A stretch of 64,000 nt of DNA, taken from NCBI GenBank assembly GCA_018110985.1, contig JAGAWT010000009.1, positions 1 through 64,000 on the forward strand, read 5' to 3'. Below are positions 1 to 10,209 of the stretch, piece by piece. The notes under the pieces are model-generated. The model saw nothing but the letters and a program-made list of their open reading frames with translations, was not told where the DNA came from and made no database searches. The translations under genes and the position numbers were made by a program. The DNA is from Oscillospiraceae bacterium. Its GTDB lineage: Bacteria > Bacillota > Clostridia > Oscillospirales > Ruminococcaceae. The first letter of the stretch is position 1, and each line of letters starts with the position of its first letter.

Positions 1-75
1 ACCCACCTTACCAACGACAATGTCCGCACCGCCATGGATTCCAACCCCATAAACGACGAAAGGCCGAAAAAATGA
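1..75 (+). CDS. C-terminal end of an unidentified gene (5' end outside window)
   Basis: Frame 1 is open from the first base to a TGA at 73-75, giving about 24 residues ending in DERPKK. The stop overlaps the ATG of the following nif3 gene (ATGA), so the two genes are translationally coupled. In Firmicutes the gene directly upstream of nif3/yqfO is often the tRNA (adenine-22-N1) methyltransferase trmK. That identity is inferred from usual gene order only; the visible residues are too few to recognise a family. Confidence 0.5.
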   Translation, partial: THLTNDNVRTAMDSNPINDERPKK

Positions 76-869
76 CTCTCAAAGAGCTTTACGACTACAT
101 AGACGAGCGCATCCCCTTTTCCGCACAGGAAAGCTGGGACAATTCGGGTCTGCTTGTGGGAGACACGGGCAGGGAGATAAAAAAGGTACTTACAGCCCTT
201 GATATCTCAAAAGCCGTCATAGATGAGGCACAGAGCCTTTCTGCGGATGTGATAGTCTCCCACCACCCCATAATTTTCCGCCCGCTGAAGCGCATAGACA
301 CCTCCGAAAGTGCCGCAGTCCCCGTAGCACGGCTCATAAAGGCGGACATAGCCGCCATCTGCACCCATACCCCCTTTGATATGTCCCCTCTCGGGATGAA
401 CAAGGGGCTCTATGAGCTGCTGCGTGAGCCTTTGTGTCTCTCGGAAAGCTATGAGCCTCTGGAGGATCTGGGAAACGGCAATATGATAGGCCGTATCTAC
501 GACATTGACACAATTCTGCCCATGAGGGGCAGGGACATGGCAAAGGCTCTCAAAGGCATATTTGATGTCCGTGCATCAAGGAGCTTTGAAGATAAGCTCA
601 TCAGGCGCATAGCAGTCAGCTCCGGAGCCGGGAACAGCTTTGTGGAGGCAGCCTTTGAAAAGGGCTGTGATGCTCTTGTTACAGGCGACCTGAAGCATGA
701 TTCCTACATCAGCGCAGAGAATATGGGCATCGCCCTCTTTGACTGCGGTCACTACGGGACGGAATGTATTTTCAGGGATATTATGAGGGATATCCTTAAA
801 GGCACGGGGCTTGAAGTCATATCCTCCTCTGCCGAAAAAGACCCGGCCGCCTGTATCTCCCTGTCCTGA
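72..869 (+). CDS. Nif3/YqfO family metal-binding protein
   Basis: A 265-residue protein of the Nif3-like (NIF3/DUF34, also annotated GTP cyclohydrolase I type 2) family. The family's dinuclear metal ligands are all visible: paired histidines at 64-65 (SHHP), H99 and D103 (CTHTPFD), and H227 and E231 in the C-terminal DCGHYGTE. Length fits the short form without the inserted PII-like domain. The cellular role of the family is unsettled. The ATG at 72 overlaps the previous stop and leads a run of closely spaced plus-strand housekeeping genes. Confidence 0.9.
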   Translation: MTLKELYDYIDERIPFSAQESWDNSGLLVGDTGREIKKVLTALDISKAVIDEAQSLSADVIVSHHPIIFRPLKRIDTSESAAVPVARLIKADIAAICTHTPFDMSPLGMNKGLYELLREPLCLSESYEPLEDLGNGNMIGRIYDIDTILPMRGRDMAKALKGIFDVRASRSFEDKLIRRIAVSSGAGNSFVEAAFEKGCDALVTGDLKHDSYISAENMGIALFDCGHYGTECIFRDIMRDILKGTGLEVISSSAEKDPAACISLS

Positions 870-883
870 AAGGGTGACTGCCA

Positions 884-2263
884 ATGAAAAAGACTATTGC
901 TCTTTTCATCGCTTTCTTCCTGATGATGAGCCCTCTTTCTGCGGATATTTCCCCACACACCGGTAACAGCGTTTGTGCAGAGGCTGCATTCAAAAGCTCC
1001 GACACCATAGCCTCAAAGCTGCGCCGCAGCTACAGATCCTTTGACAGCAAGGTGGAATTCACCTTCAGAGCAGGCAAAAACACGGATATACAGGCTTTTG
1101 CGGACAAAAAATACGAGGAGATAACAGATGCCCTCTATGAGGTGCTCTCCGAAAAGGAATTTTTCTATGTGACAGATCACTGCTATCTCACCGGCACTTC
1201 ATACCGGGATGTGAACGGCTTCGATATACGCATAAGCTGCAGCCCGCAGTACATCACCGACAAAAAGGGGCTCCCGAAGCTGAAAAAGCGGCTGGACAAG
1301 GAAGTCAAGACCGCCCTTTCAGGAATGGATAAAAGCTGGAGCGATCTGCAGAAGGCTGCCTATATCCACGATCGGATCATCATGGATGTGAAGTACGAAA
1401 AAAACGGGAGCTCACGCTACGGCTCCACACCTTATGCGGCTCTGGCAGACAAAAAAGCCTTCTGCACAGGCTATGCAAGAGCCTTTTCCCTGCTTGCGTC
1501 AGAGGCGGGGCTCAAAACACGGCTCGTGTACAACGATGACCACATCTGGGATCTTGTGAAGCTGGGAGATCACATGTACCATGTAGACTGCACCTATGAC
1601 GATCCCCTTTTCTGCAATGCTCCGGATAAGGATGCCGTGTGCCACAGCTATTTTCTCAAAAGCGACAAGGGGCTGAAAGACCATGCCTCCTACAGACCCG
1701 CAGGTCTGGCAAAGTCCGGAAAATACGACAATATGGGCTGGGATTCCTACGAGCCCTTTGTGATAAAGGATGATATCATCTTCTTTACAAACAGTGATTC
1801 CCTGAATGTCTGCTTCATCCCCGAAAACAGGATGACCGCCCTGAAATATGACAGCCTTGCAGGCTGCGGCTTTTACGGAGATCTGATCTTCTTTGCCGAA
1901 AACGGCACACTGAAATACTTTTCCCCCAAGACCAACAGCACAAAGGATATCCTGTCCCTCAAGGACGACTGGATAGTGGTAAAGACCACAAGGCTTTCCT
2001 ACGGCACCCGCACCGAGACCTTCGGCTTCCGTGAGTATCTGGCACAGATAGCCGTTCACGGTGACAGTGTATACTACAACCTTGCCCACAGCATTAAATC
2101 CTACGATATCAGGACGGGAAAGGTGAACACTGTCTACTCAAATGCAAAGTCGGATGATGTCATAGTGGGTATCGAGATAAAGGGAAACAAGCTGTATGGG
2201 CGCTTCAACGACGGCAGGAGAAGCTATGCCGACAGCAGGACATATTTTATCAAGGATATTTGA
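884..2263 (+). CDS. Secreted transglutaminase-like superfamily protein
   Basis: 459 residues with a classical N-terminal signal peptide (residues 1-20, ending SPLSA). The middle carries a transglutaminase-like (cysteine protease fold) domain: C194 in AFCTGYA, H220 in DDHIWD and D235 in HVDCTYDD form the expected Cys-His-Asp triad. Residues from about 270 on show beta-rich repeats resembling a DUF5050-type propeller. It probably acts outside the membrane on peptides or wall material, but the substrate is unknown. It sits 14 bp after nif3 and 16 bp before prfA, so it is likely co-transcribed with them. Confidence 0.8.
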   Translation: MKKTIALFIAFFLMMSPLSADISPHTGNSVCAEAAFKSSDTIASKLRRSYRSFDSKVEFTFRAGKNTDIQAFADKKYEEITDALYEVLSEKEFFYVTDHCYLTGTSYRDVNGFDIRISCSPQYITDKKGLPKLKKRLDKEVKTALSGMDKSWSDLQKAAYIHDRIIMDVKYEKNGSSRYGSTPYAALADKKAFCTGYARAFSLLASEAGLKTRLVYNDDHIWDLVKLGDHMYHVDCTYDDPLFCNAPDKDAVCHSYFLKSDKGLKDHASYRPAGLAKSGKYDNMGWDSYEPFVIKDDIIFFTNSDSLNVCFIPENRMTALKYDSLAGCGFYGDLIFFAENGTLKYFSPKTNSTKDILSLKDDWIVVKTTRLSYGTRTETFGFREYLAQIAVHGDSVYYNLAHSIKSYDIRTGKVNTVYSNAKSDDVIVGIEIKGNKLYGRFNDGRRSYADSRTYFIKDI

Positions 2264-2279
2264 ATAAAGGAAAAAGACC

Positions 2280-3350
2280 ATGTTTGAAAAACTGAGCGAG
2301 ACCGTAAAACACTACGAAGATATAGCAAGAGATGTTTCCGACCCTGCGGTAATAGCCGACAACAGCCGCTATGCCGCACTTATGAAGGAATACAGCACCC
2401 TGACACCCATAGTCGAAAAATACGCCGAATACAAAAGAGCGGTACAGGATGAAGAGGATGCACTTGCCCTCATAGAAGAGGAGAGCGACCCCGAAATGAA
2501 GGAGCTGGCAAGGGCAGAGCTGGATGCGGCTAAGGAGAAGAAGGAAAAGACAGCAGATGAGCTGAAGATACTCCTTATCCCGAAGGATCCAAACGACGAA
2601 AAGAGCGTAATAATGGAGATAAGGGGCGGAGCCGGCGGAGAAGAGGCGTGCCTTTTTGCAAACTCCCTTTTCAGGATGTACTCCATGTATGCCGAAAGTA
2701 TGCGATGGAAAACGGAGATACTCAGCGCCAACCCCACAGAGCTTGGAGGCTTCAAGGAGATATCCTTCTCCGTGGAGGGAGACGGTGCATATTCAAGGCT
2801 GAAATTTGAAAGCGGTGTACACCGTGTGCAGAGAGTTCCGGAGACCGAGTCCCAGGGACGCATACAGACCTCCACCGTCACCGTTGCCGTTCTCCCAGAA
2901 GCCGATGAGGTAGAGCTGGAGATAAACCCCACGGAGCTGAAAATAGATGTGTTCCGTGCCTCCGGTGCAGGCGGTCAGCACATCAACAAGACAGAATCCG
3001 CCGTCAGGATAACCCACCTTCCCACAGGAGTGGTGGTGGAGTGTCAGGATGAACGCTCCCAGTTCAAAAACAAGGACAAGGCAATGAAGATACTCCGCTC
3101 CCGCCTTTACGAAAAGCTGCAGGAGGAGCAAAACGAGAAGATCGCATCCGACAGGCGCTCACAGGTGGGTACGGGCAGCCGCTCCGAGCGCATACGCACC
3201 TACAATTTCCCGGAAGGCCGCCTCACGGATCACCGTATAGGGCTCACTCTCTACAAGCTCGAATCCATCATGAACGGCTCCCTTGATGAGGTGATAGATG
3301 CCCTCACCACCGCAGATCAGGCAGCAAAGCTGGCAGGAAGCGATGAATGA
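2280..3350 (+). CDS. prfA: Peptide chain release factor 1
   Basis: 356 residues, the standard RF1 length. RF1 reads UAA and UAG stop codons and triggers peptide release. The anticodon-like PxT tripeptide is PET at 187-189 ([10 protein letters not shown]), which marks RF1 rather than RF2. The catalytic GGQ is at 231-233 ([13 protein letters not shown]), and there is a long N-terminal coiled-coil domain. The ATG follows AAAGGAAAAAG. The 3' end overlaps tsaC. The common prfA partner prmC, which methylates the GGQ glutamine, is not next to it here. Confidence 0.97.
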   Translation: MFEKLSETVKHYEDIARDVSDPAVIADNSRYAALMKEYSTLTPIVEKYAEYKRAVQDEEDALALIEEESDPEMKELARAELDAAKEKKEKTADELKILLIPKDPNDEKSVIMEIRGGAGGEEACLFANSLFRMYSMYAESMRWKTEILSANPTELGGFKEISFSVEGDGAYSRLKFESGVHRVQRVPETESQGRIQTSTVTVAVLPEADEVELEINPTELKIDVFRASGAGGQHINKTESAVRITHLPTGVVVECQDERSQFKNKDKAMKILRSRLYEKLQEEQNEKIASDRRSQVGTGSRSERIRTYNFPEGRLTDHRIGLTLYKLESIMNGSLDEVIDALTTADQAAKLAGSDE

Positions 3351-4365
3351 TATGAACACCCTCATCCTTAGCGACTCCGACAGCGACCTCAGGCGTGCGG
3401 CGGAGATACTGAAAAACGGCGGTCTTTGCGCCATGCCCACCGAAACTGTCTACGGTCTGGCGGGAAACGCCCTTGACAGCGGTGCGGCGGCTAAGATATA
3501 TGCGGCAAAGGGTCGTCCCTCCGACAATCCTCTGATAGTACACATAAGCGAGCTTTCCCGGATACATGATCTGGTGACTGCCTTTCCGGACACCGCAGAG
3601 AAGATATTCAAAGCCTTTTCCCCCGGTCCCGTGACGGTCATTCTCCCAAGATCCCATAAGATACCCGATGCCACATCCGGGGGGCTCGACACAGTGGGTA
3701 TCAGGCTGCCCGCAGACAAAAGAGCACGAAAGCTCATCTCCCTGTGCGGCTTTCCGCTGGCAGCCCCCTCCGCAAACCTTTCCGGAAGCCCCAGCCCCAC
3801 CTCCGCAGAGCACTGCATAAGAGATCTCATGGGGCGGGTGGACTGTATCATAGACGGCGGAAAATGTGCCGTGGGAGTGGAATCCACTGTTTTGTCCGTG
3901 GATAGGGACGGAGATGTTACCGTTCTTCGGCCGGGATTTGTGACCTATAACGACCTTGCCTCACTTCTCGGAGAGGAACACGTCCGCCTTGCACGGGGCA
4001 TCACCGAAAGGGTGGACGAGGGTGAAAAGGTACTGTCTCCGGGTATGAAATACCGCCACTATGCCCCGGATGCGGACATCGCCATCATAGACGGCAGCAG
4101 GGAGCAGTTTGAATGTTTTGTGAACTCCCGCAGGGACGAAGGTGCATTTGCCCTGATCTTCGGAGATGAAAATGTCCAGCTCCCTGCCGTTAAAATGGGG
4201 CTCACATCCGAGGAACAGGCGCACCTGCTCTTTGATGTCCTCAGGCATCTTGATGACATAGGCGCAAAAAGAGTTTATGCCCGCTGCCCCCGGAAGACAG
4301 GGGTAGGGCTGGCAGTTTATAACCGTCTGCTGCGTGCGGCAGGCTTTGAGGTGATAAAGCTTTGA
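3343..4365 (+). CDS. tsaC: Threonylcarbamoyl-AMP synthase (TsaC/Sua5 long form)
   Basis: About 340 residues: an N-terminal YrdC/Sua5 domain ([46 protein letters not shown]) and a C-terminal Sua5 domain after about residue 210. It makes threonylcarbamoyl-AMP from threonine, bicarbonate and ATP for the t6A modification of ANN-decoding tRNAs. I chose the ATG at 3343, which overlaps the prfA stop, because AGGAAG lies just upstream. An ATG at 3352 (MNTLIL) has better spacing and is equally possible. The stop overlaps coaE. Confidence 0.95.
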   Translation: MNDMNTLILSDSDSDLRRAAEILKNGGLCAMPTETVYGLAGNALDSGAAAKIYAAKGRPSDNPLIVHISELSRIHDLVTAFPDTAEKIFKAFSPGPVTVILPRSHKIPDATSGGLDTVGIRLPADKRARKLISLCGFPLAAPSANLSGSPSPTSAEHCIRDLMGRVDCIIDGGKCAVGVESTVLSVDRDGDVTVLRPGFVTYNDLASLLGEEHVRLARGITERVDEGEKVLSPGMKYRHYAPDADIAIIDGSREQFECFVNSRRDEGAFALIFGDENVQLPAVKMGLTSEEQAHLLFDVLRHLDDIGAKRVYARCPRKTGVGLAVYNRLLRAAGFEVIKL

Positions 4366-4937
4366 TAATAGGACTGACCGGCCAGACAGGTGCCGGAAAG
4401 ACTGCTGCCGCAAAGGTGATAGAGGGCATGGGAGCCCATATCATTGACTGTGATATGGCAGCAAGAAAGGTGACAGCTCCCGGAGCACAGGTGCTTGACA
4501 CCATAGCCCGTACCTTCGGGGAAAGCACTGTCAAGGACAATGTACTGGACAGAAAGGCACTGGGACGCATCGTCTTTTCGGACATGGAAAAGAAAAAGCA
4601 GCTTGAAGACATCCTTTTTCCTCTTATAACGGCATATATCAAGGAAAACATCCCGAAGGACGGGATCACCGTCCTCGACGCTCCCACCCTCTTTGAGGCG
4701 GGGCTTGAAAAAATGTGCGATGTGACCGTGGCGGTGACAGCCGACGAGGATATCAGGCTCCAAAGGCTCTGCAGGCGTGACGGGCTTTCACCTGAGGACA
4801 TAGCAAAGCGCATGGCTTCCCAGAAAAGCAGGAGTTTCTTTGAGGAAAACTGTGACTACACACTTGACAATTCCGCCGATGAGAGCAGCTTTACCGAAGC
4901 GGTGAAGGCACTTTTCGGACGGCTGCTGACCTCATGA
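4362..4937 (+). CDS. coaE: Dephospho-CoA kinase
   Basis: 191 residues. It phosphorylates the 3'-hydroxyl of dephospho-CoA, the last step of coenzyme A synthesis. The P-loop is GQTGAGKT at residues 7-14, followed by the IDCDMAAR motif (family: DxDxxAR). The start is a TTG at 4362 overlapping the tsaC stop (TTGA); no ATG precedes the P-loop. The stop overlaps the next gene's ATG, so three genes here are chained by 4-bp overlaps. Confidence 0.94.
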   Translation: MIIGLTGQTGAGKTAAAKVIEGMGAHIIDCDMAARKVTAPGAQVLDTIARTFGESTVKDNVLDRKALGRIVFSDMEKKKQLEDILFPLITAYIKENIPKDGITVLDAPTLFEAGLEKMCDVTVAVTADEDIRLQRLCRRDGLSPEDIAKRMASQKSRSFFEENCDYTLDNSADESSFTEAVKALFGRLLTS

Positions 4938-5518
4938 AGACCAAGAAAAAGCGCAGCGGCGGCCCTCTGAGAGCGCTGCTGTCGGTAATACTCGCACTGA
5001 CCGTCATGCTCCTTGGGGTAAGGTTCACCTTTGCACCCACCCTGAGATACTTTTATCCCCTGAAGTACAGGGAGATTGTGGAGAAGTACTCGGCGGAATA
5101 CGGAGTGGACGAATTTCTTGTCTATGCCTTTATACACACGGAAAGCGGCTTTGACCCGAAAGCCGAATCCCATGCGGGGGCAAGGGGGCTCATGCAGCTT
5201 ATGGAGGACACCTTTGAATGGGTGGATCACCGCATGGGGGACGAAGGAGGGGCATCCTACGAGGATATAGAGGATCCGGAGATCTGCATACGCTACGGCA
5301 CTTACCTGCTGAGACTGCTGATGGACGAATACAATGACATCCCCACCGCTGCGGCGGCTTACCATGCGGGAAGGGGTCAGGTGAACAAATGGCTGGCAGA
5401 CCCTGCATACAGCAGTGACGGCTCTACCCTTGAAAACACTCCCTCTGCCGCCACCAACCACTACATACATAAGATCACCTCGGCCTGTGATGTATACACA
5501 AGGCTCTACGGTGAATAG
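4934..5518 (+). CDS. Membrane-anchored lytic transglycosylase (SLT family)
   Basis: 194 residues with a basic N-terminus, one membrane segment (about 14-34) and an extracellular soluble-lytic-transglycosylase domain. E70 in FIHTESGF is the predicted catalytic acid. GARGLMQLM and the AAYHAGRGQV block are the other family signatures. It should cleave peptidoglycan glycan strands between MurNAc and GlcNAc, forming anhydro ends. It starts inside the coaE stop (ATGA). Confidence 0.92.
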   Translation: MKTKKKRSGGPLRALLSVILALTVMLLGVRFTFAPTLRYFYPLKYREIVEKYSAEYGVDEFLVYAFIHTESGFDPKAESHAGARGLMQLMEDTFEWVDHRMGDEGGASYEDIEDPEICIRYGTYLLRLLMDEYNDIPTAAAAYHAGRGQVNKWLADPAYSSDGSTLENTPSAATNHYIHKITSACDVYTRLYGE

Positions 5519-5523
5519 ATCTT

Positions 5524-5541
5524 CTTTCGCTTTTGCGAAAG
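5524..5541 (+). other. Small perfect hairpin before the M18 peptidase gene
   Basis: CTTTCGC and GCGAAAG form a 7-bp stem closed by TTTT, in the 44-bp gap between the transglycosylase and the peptidase. No U-tract follows, so it is not a good intrinsic terminator. It may serve as an mRNA processing or stability element. Confidence 0.4.
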
Positions 5542-5562
5542 TCGGATAGAAAGGAAATCATT

Positions 5563-6969
5563 ATGGCAACCGAAAAAAAGACCGACGGAGAACTCCTTGC
5601 AGAAAAGCTTCTCATGAAGAAAAAGCACGCTGGGCTCATCATGAGCGATGAGGAGATAAAGGAGGCTTTTGACTACTGCGAAAGGTACAAGAGCTTTATC
5701 AGCATCTCCAAGATAGAGCGTGAGGCAGTGGTGAACACTGTCATAGAAGCGGAAAAGAAGGGTTTTGTCCCCTTTGATCCGGACAGGCAGTACAAGCCCG
5801 GAGACAAGGTGTACAGCATAAACAGGGGCAAGGCAGTGATCTTTGCGGTCATAGGCAGCGAACCTGTTTCTGAGGGTCTGAACATCGCAGCCGCACACAT
5901 CGACTCCCCCCGCCTTGACCTGAAGCAGAACCCCCTCTTTGAAAACGAGGAGAATGCCTATTTCAAGACCCATTACTACGGCGGCATAAAGAAGTACCAG
6001 TGGGGCACCATTCCCCTTGCGCTTCACGGCGCCATCGTAAAGAAGGACGGCACGGTAGTGAATGTGACCGTGGGCGAGGATGAGGGAGACCCTGTATTCT
6101 GTGTTACGGATCTTCTTCCCCACCTGGCACAGGAGCAGATGAAGCGCACCCCCGCCGAACTCTTAAAGGGCGAAGAACTGAATATCCTCATAGGCTCTCT
6201 TCCCTTCAGGGATGACAAGGCTGCCGAAAAGGTAAAGCTCGCCATCATCAAGCTCCTCAACGAAAAGTACGACATCGACGAGGGTGATCTCCTCTCTGCC
6301 GAGCTTGACGCCGTTCCCGCAGGCAGAGCAAAGGATGTGGGCTTCGACAGGAGCTACATAGGTGCCTACGGTCATGATGACAAGGTATGCTCCTACACTG
6401 CATTCAGCGCACTAATGGATCTCAAGGGCATTCCCGAAAGAACAGCCGTTGTAGTCCTCACCGACAAGGAGGAGACCGGCTCCGACGGAAACACAGGTCT
6501 GAAATCCTCTTATTTAAAATATTTCGTTGAAGATCTGGCAGATTCCTGCGGCTCCAAGGGTCACCGTGTCCTCTCAAAGTCCCGCTGCCTCTCCGCCGAC
6601 GTGAATGCGGGCTTCGACCCCACCTTCCCGGATGTTCTGGAAAAGAGGAACTGCGCATTCATGAACTACGGCGTGTGCATCACCAAATTCACGGGTGCAA
6701 GAGGCAAGTCCGGCACCTCCGATGCCTCTGCGGAATTTGTGGCAGAGGTACGCAGGATAATGGATGAGGGAAATGTCATCTGGCAGACAGGTGAGCTTGG
6801 AAAGGTGGATCTTGGCGGCGGCGGAACGGTTGCTGCCTACATCGCAAACCTTGATGTGGATACCATAGACATAGGCACTCCCGTCCTTTGTATGCACGCT
6901 CCCTTTGAGCTTGTTTCAAAGCTGGATGTTTACCAGACCTACAAGGCTTTCTGTGCATTTTTGAAGTGA
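5563..6969 (+). CDS. M18 family aminopeptidase
   Basis: 468 residues from the ATG at 5563, which follows AAAGGAAA; an upstream in-frame ATG lacks such a site. M18 metallopeptidases remove acidic or other N-terminal residues using two zinc ions. Signatures: AHIDSPRLDLKQ (first ligand His/Asp), AYGHDDKVC, DKEETGSDGNTG (catalytic and metal-binding glutamates), ADVNAGFDPTF, and the C-terminal LCMHAPFEL with the last histidine ligand. Cytoplasmic, no signal peptide. A copy of the 105-bp repeat starts 12 bp after its stop. Confidence 0.93.
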   Translation: MATEKKTDGELLAEKLLMKKKHAGLIMSDEEIKEAFDYCERYKSFISISKIEREAVVNTVIEAEKKGFVPFDPDRQYKPGDKVYSINRGKAVIFAVIGSEPVSEGLNIAAAHIDSPRLDLKQNPLFENEENAYFKTHYYGGIKKYQWGTIPLALHGAIVKKDGTVVNVTVGEDEGDPVFCVTDLLPHLAQEQMKRTPAELLKGEELNILIGSLPFRDDKAAEKVKLAIIKLLNEKYDIDEGDLLSAELDAVPAGRAKDVGFDRSYIGAYGHDDKVCSYTAFSALMDLKGIPERTAVVVLTDKEETGSDGNTGLKSSYLKYFVEDLADSCGSKGHRVLSKSRCLSADVNAGFDPTFPDVLEKRNCAFMNYGVCITKFTGARGKSGTSDASAEFVAEVRRIMDEGNVIWQTGELGKVDLGGGGTVAAYIANLDVDTIDIGTPVLCMHAPFELVSKLDVYQTYKAFCAFLK

Positions 6970-6980
6970 CCGGAAGGCTA

Positions 6981-7085
6981 ATACTGATTCTTCCTCTATG
7001 TATAGACGATCTCCAAGCCTCAAATACCTTATATTCAAGCATTTGCGGATTGTTTCTTGTCTATACATCGGTCAGAAATCAGTAT
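6981..7085 (-). repeat. 105-bp inverted-repeat element, copy 1
   Basis: The family consensus runs from ATACTGAT to ATCAGTAT, with a second pair of arms (CGATGTATAGAC and GTCTATACATCG) and an inner CAAGCC/GGCTTG pair. I define forward as the strand on which CCGATGTATAGACAAG is at the left; this copy is reversed. The inner CAAGCC is changed to CAATCC here. It lies between the M18 peptidase stop and the tex terminator-like hairpin. Confidence 0.93.
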
Positions 7086-7092
7086 AAAAACG

Positions 7093-7127
7093 GATCCCGG
7101 CATGGGGTCATCCCCCATACCGGGATC
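7093..7127 (+). terminator. Terminator-like hairpin upstream of tex
   Basis: GATCCCGGCATGGGG pairs with CCCCATACCGGGATC around a short loop; the tail is A/T-rich (ATAATTTTATAG) but not a pure T-run. It probably ends transcription from the M18 peptidase gene. Confidence 0.6.
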
Positions 7128-7157
7128 ATAATTTTATAGAGTGAGGAAAGAAAGAGA

Positions 7158-9305
7158 ATGGACATAAACGGTATCATAGCCGAAGAACTGGGTCTCAGGC
7201 GAGAGCAGGTAGACAGTGCTGTTGCCCTTCTTGACGACGACAAGACCATCCCCTTCATTTCAAGGTACAGAAAGGAAGAAACAGGCTCTCTCGACGACCA
7301 GACACTGAGAAAGCTCTCCGACAGACTGAACTACCTTCGCAGCCTTGAAAAGAGGAAGGATGAGATAGTTTCCGCCATAGAGGCACAAGGCAAGATGACA
7401 GATGAGCTCAGAGCCTCCATAGAAAGGGCTCAGACCCTTGTGGAGGCGGAGGATATCTACCTGCCTTTCAGACCGAAGCGCCGCACAAGGGCATCCATCG
7501 CCAAGGAAAAGGGGCTTGAGCCCTTAGCCGAGAAGATAATGCTCCAGGTGCAAAGCGCCGACCCCATGCAGATGGCAGCGGAGTATGTGGATGCCGAAAA
7601 GGGGGTGGAGACCCCGGAGGATGCCCTGAACGGTGCAATGGACATCATAGCCGAGAACATCTCCGACGACGCAAAGCTCAGAAAGGTGCTCAGGAGCATC
7701 TTCAAGCTCAGGGGCGTTATAAGCTGCACCGCCGCAGACGAAAATGCGAATGTGGTCTACAAGGACTATTTTGAATTTTCCGAGCCTGTTTCAAGGATAG
7801 CCGGCCACAGGATACTTGCCCTTGACAGAGGCGAGCGTGAGGGTGCTCTCAAGCCGTCCGTGAAGTGTCCGGAGGGCGAGTGCGAGATGTCCGCAAGGAG
7901 TATGTTCGTAAGGGGGACCTCAGCCTGCTCCGAGATAGTGGGGCGTGCCTGTGACGACAGCCTCAAAAGGCTGGTGCTGCCCTCAGTGGAGCGTGAGATC
8001 AGGAACGAGCTCTCCGAAAGGGCGCAGGAGGGTGCGATAAAGGTCTTTTCCTCAAATCTCAGACAGCTTCTTATGGCAAGGCCGGTAAAGGACTGTGTCA
8101 CACTGGGTCTTGACCCGGGCTACAGGCACGGCTGCAAGTGTGCCGTGGTGGACGGCACGGGAAAGGTGCTTGACACCGCCATCGTTTACCTTACAAACTC
8201 CGAAAGGGAAAGGGAGAACGCAAAGGTCAAGCTGACGGGGCTGATCGAAAAGTACGGCGTCACCGTCATCTCCATCGGGAACGGCACCGCCTCCAGAGAG
8301 ACGGAAGCCTTCACAGCGGATATGATAAAGGGCATTTCACGGAAGGTAAGCTATATGGTGGTATCCGAGGCGGGGGCATCCGTTTATTCCGCTTCACAGC
8401 TTGCCGCAGAGGAATTCCCCGAGTTTGATGTTTCTCTCAGGTCTGCGGTGTCCATTGCAAGGCGCATACAGGATCCCCTTGCAGAGCTTGTAAAGATAGA
8501 CCCGAAGGCGATAGGCGTGGGTCAGTACCAGCACGATATGCCCAAGGCAAAGCTGGATGAGGCTCTGGGCGGTGTAGTGGAGGACTGCGTAAATGCCGTC
8601 GGGGTGGATCTCAACACCGCCTCCTGCTCTCTTTTGTCCTATATCTCCGGAATAAATTCCTCGGTGGCGAAAAATATCGTCGCCTACCGTGAGGAAAACG
8701 GTGCCTTCACCGACAGAAAGCAGCTTTTAAAGGTGAAAAAGCTGGGTGCCAAGGCATATGAACAGTGTGCGGGCTTTTTAAGGGTATCCGGCGGAAAGGA
8801 ACCCCTTGACAACACGGGCATCCACCCCGAATCCTACGAAGCCGCACGAAAGCTGCTGGAAAAGTGCTCCCTCGTCACTGCCGACACCGCCGACACCGTG
8901 AAGATGACCGAAGCCTTCGGAAAGATATCCGTCAAGGATACTGCCGAGGAGATAGGTGTAGGCGTACCCACCCTCACAGACATCATAAAGGAGCTGGAAA
9001 AGCCGGGGCGTGACCCCAGAGACGAGCTCCCCGAGCCTCTTATGAGGAGCGGCGATGTAATGGAGATGAAGGATCTCAAGCCCGGGATGGAGCTTATGGG
9101 AACGGTGCGGAACATTGTGGATTTCGGTGCTTTTGTGGATATAGGCGTCCATGAGGACGGTCTTGTCCACATCTCCCAGATAGCCGACAGGCGCATAAAT
9201 CACCCCCTCGATGTACTGAAGGTGGGTGAAGTGGTAAAGGTGAGAGTCCTTGACGTAGACGAAAAGCGGGGAAGGATATCCCTCACCATGAAGAAAGCAA
9301 AATAA
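7158..9305 (+). CDS. tex: Tex family RNA-binding transcription accessory protein
   Basis: 715 residues, typical Tex length. Order: N-terminal helical Tex domain ([12 protein letters not shown], then [20 protein letters not shown]), a YqgF/RNase H-like domain ([18 protein letters not shown]), helix-hairpin-helix motifs around residues 490-560 ([15 protein letters not shown]) and a C-terminal S1 domain ([18 protein letters not shown]). Tex binds nucleic acid and affects transcription and stress tolerance. It is a single gene, preceded by a hairpin and followed by a strong terminator. Confidence 0.96.
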   Translation: MDINGIIAEELGLRREQVDSAVALLDDDKTIPFISRYRKEETGSLDDQTLRKLSDRLNYLRSLEKRKDEIVSAIEAQGKMTDELRASIERAQTLVEAEDIYLPFRPKRRTRASIAKEKGLEPLAEKIMLQVQSADPMQMAAEYVDAEKGVETPEDALNGAMDIIAENISDDAKLRKVLRSIFKLRGVISCTAADENANVVYKDYFEFSEPVSRIAGHRILALDRGEREGALKPSVKCPEGECEMSARSMFVRGTSACSEIVGRACDDSLKRLVLPSVEREIRNELSERAQEGAIKVFSSNLRQLLMARPVKDCVTLGLDPGYRHGCKCAVVDGTGKVLDTAIVYLTNSERERENAKVKLTGLIEKYGVTVISIGNGTASRETEAFTADMIKGISRKVSYMVVSEAGASVYSASQLAAEEFPEFDVSLRSAVSIARRIQDPLAELVKIDPKAIGVGQYQHDMPKAKLDEALGGVVEDCVNAVGVDLNTASCSLLSYISGINSSVAKNIVAYREENGAFTDRKQLLKVKKLGAKAYEQCAGFLRVSGGKEPLDNTGIHPESYEAARKLLEKCSLVTADTADTVKMTEAFGKISVKDTAEEIGVGVPTLTDIIKELEKPGRDPRDELPEPLMRSGDVMEMKDLKPGMELMGTVRNIVDFGAFVDIGVHEDGLVHISQIADRRINHPLDVLKVGEVVKVRVLDVDEKRGRISLTMKKAK

Positions 9306-9309
9306 ACGG

Positions 9310-9350
9310 ACACCCGCAGGGAGCTCTGTCCCTGCGGGTGTATGCTTTTT
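9310..9350 (+). terminator. Intrinsic terminator after tex
   Basis: An 11-bp stem (CACCCGCAGGG with CCCTGCGGGTG) is followed by TATGCTTTTT. It separates tex from the convergent HD-domain gene. Confidence 0.88.
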
Positions 9351-9404
9351 ATCGGGGAAGTGTGCAGAGCCCGCTCCCTGAAAGGCGGCTCCCACGGCTT
9401 GCGG

Positions 9405-10061
9405 TCATAATACCTTTCTGCCGTTCACCATCAGCGTAAACTCCGCACCGAGCACCTGTGCAGCCTTAGTACACATCATCATGCGGCCGAAAAAGATTTC
9501 GAAATAGTCGTACATGGTGCATATCTCCTCATCAATGGTGAGGGAAAGAGCTATGCACTTCCTGTCCGCACTGTATTCAAGCTCCGACTTGGTAACAGCG
9601 TAGTTCACACGGTCATGTATATCAAACTGTGTCATGTCGGTGGTGCGCACACGGCTCCTGCGGACATCCGATTTGTCCGCTATGACGATCGCCGCCGTGA
9701 TGGGATCGGAGGCATAGCCCGTTGTCTCATCGTGGTTTGCAATGGCGGAAACTATGGCCACCCTGTCCTCCATGGTGATATCCTTGTCCTTTAGTATCTC
9801 ATTTGCCAGAAGCGCCCCGTATTCCGCATGGTGACTGCGGTTTATCACATTTCCTATGTCATGCATGAAGCCCGCTATACGGGCAAGCTCCACTTCCTTT
9901 TCGGAATAGCCGAATGCCCTCAGTATCTCAGCTGCCCTTTGTGCCACAAGAGCGGTGTGGGCGGTTGAATGATCCGTGTAACCCAGAGCCCCCAGAATGG
10001 AATTCCCTTTTTTGTAGTATTCCAGTATCTCCGGGTCTCTCGCTATTTCATCGTATTGCAT
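9405..10061 (-). CDS. HD-domain phosphohydrolase
   Basis: 218 residues. The HD metal site is visible: H32 (TDHSTAH), HD in GFMHDIGNV, a further histidine pair in RSHHAEYG and the later DK in VIADKSDVRRSRVR. The fold suits a metal-dependent phosphohydrolase, perhaps on a nucleotide, but the substrate cannot be read from sequence. The ATG follows ACAGGAGTTATC. Its promoter region contains 105-bp repeat copy 2, which separates it from the nitroreductase gene. Confidence 0.85.
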   Translation of the reverse strand: MQYDEIARDPEILEYYKKGNSILGALGYTDHSTAHTALVAQRAAEILRAFGYSEKEVELARIAGFMHDIGNVINRSHHAEYGALLANEILKDKDITMEDRVAIVSAIANHDETTGYASDPITAAIVIADKSDVRRSRVRTTDMTQFDIHDRVNYAVTKSELEYSADRKCIALSLTIDEEICTMYDYFEIFFGRMMMCTKAAQVLGAEFTLMVNGRKVL

Positions 10062-10105
10062 GATAACTCCTGTTCTTTCTTCGGATTATGCTCACTGTCC
10101 GTTTC

Positions 10106-10209
10106 ATACTGATCTCTGACCGATGTATAGACAAGAAACAAGCCGCAAATGCTTGAATATAAGGGATCTGAGGCTTGGGATCGTCTATACATCGAGGAAG
10201 GATCAGTAT
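10106..10209 (+). repeat. 105-bp inverted-repeat element, copy 2
   Basis: Forward copy with both arms intact (CCGATGTATAGAC and GTCTATACATCG). Its last T (10209) is also the first base of the complement of the nitroreductase stop codon, so the element ends exactly at the gene end. It starts 45 bp upstream of the HD gene. Confidence 0.94.
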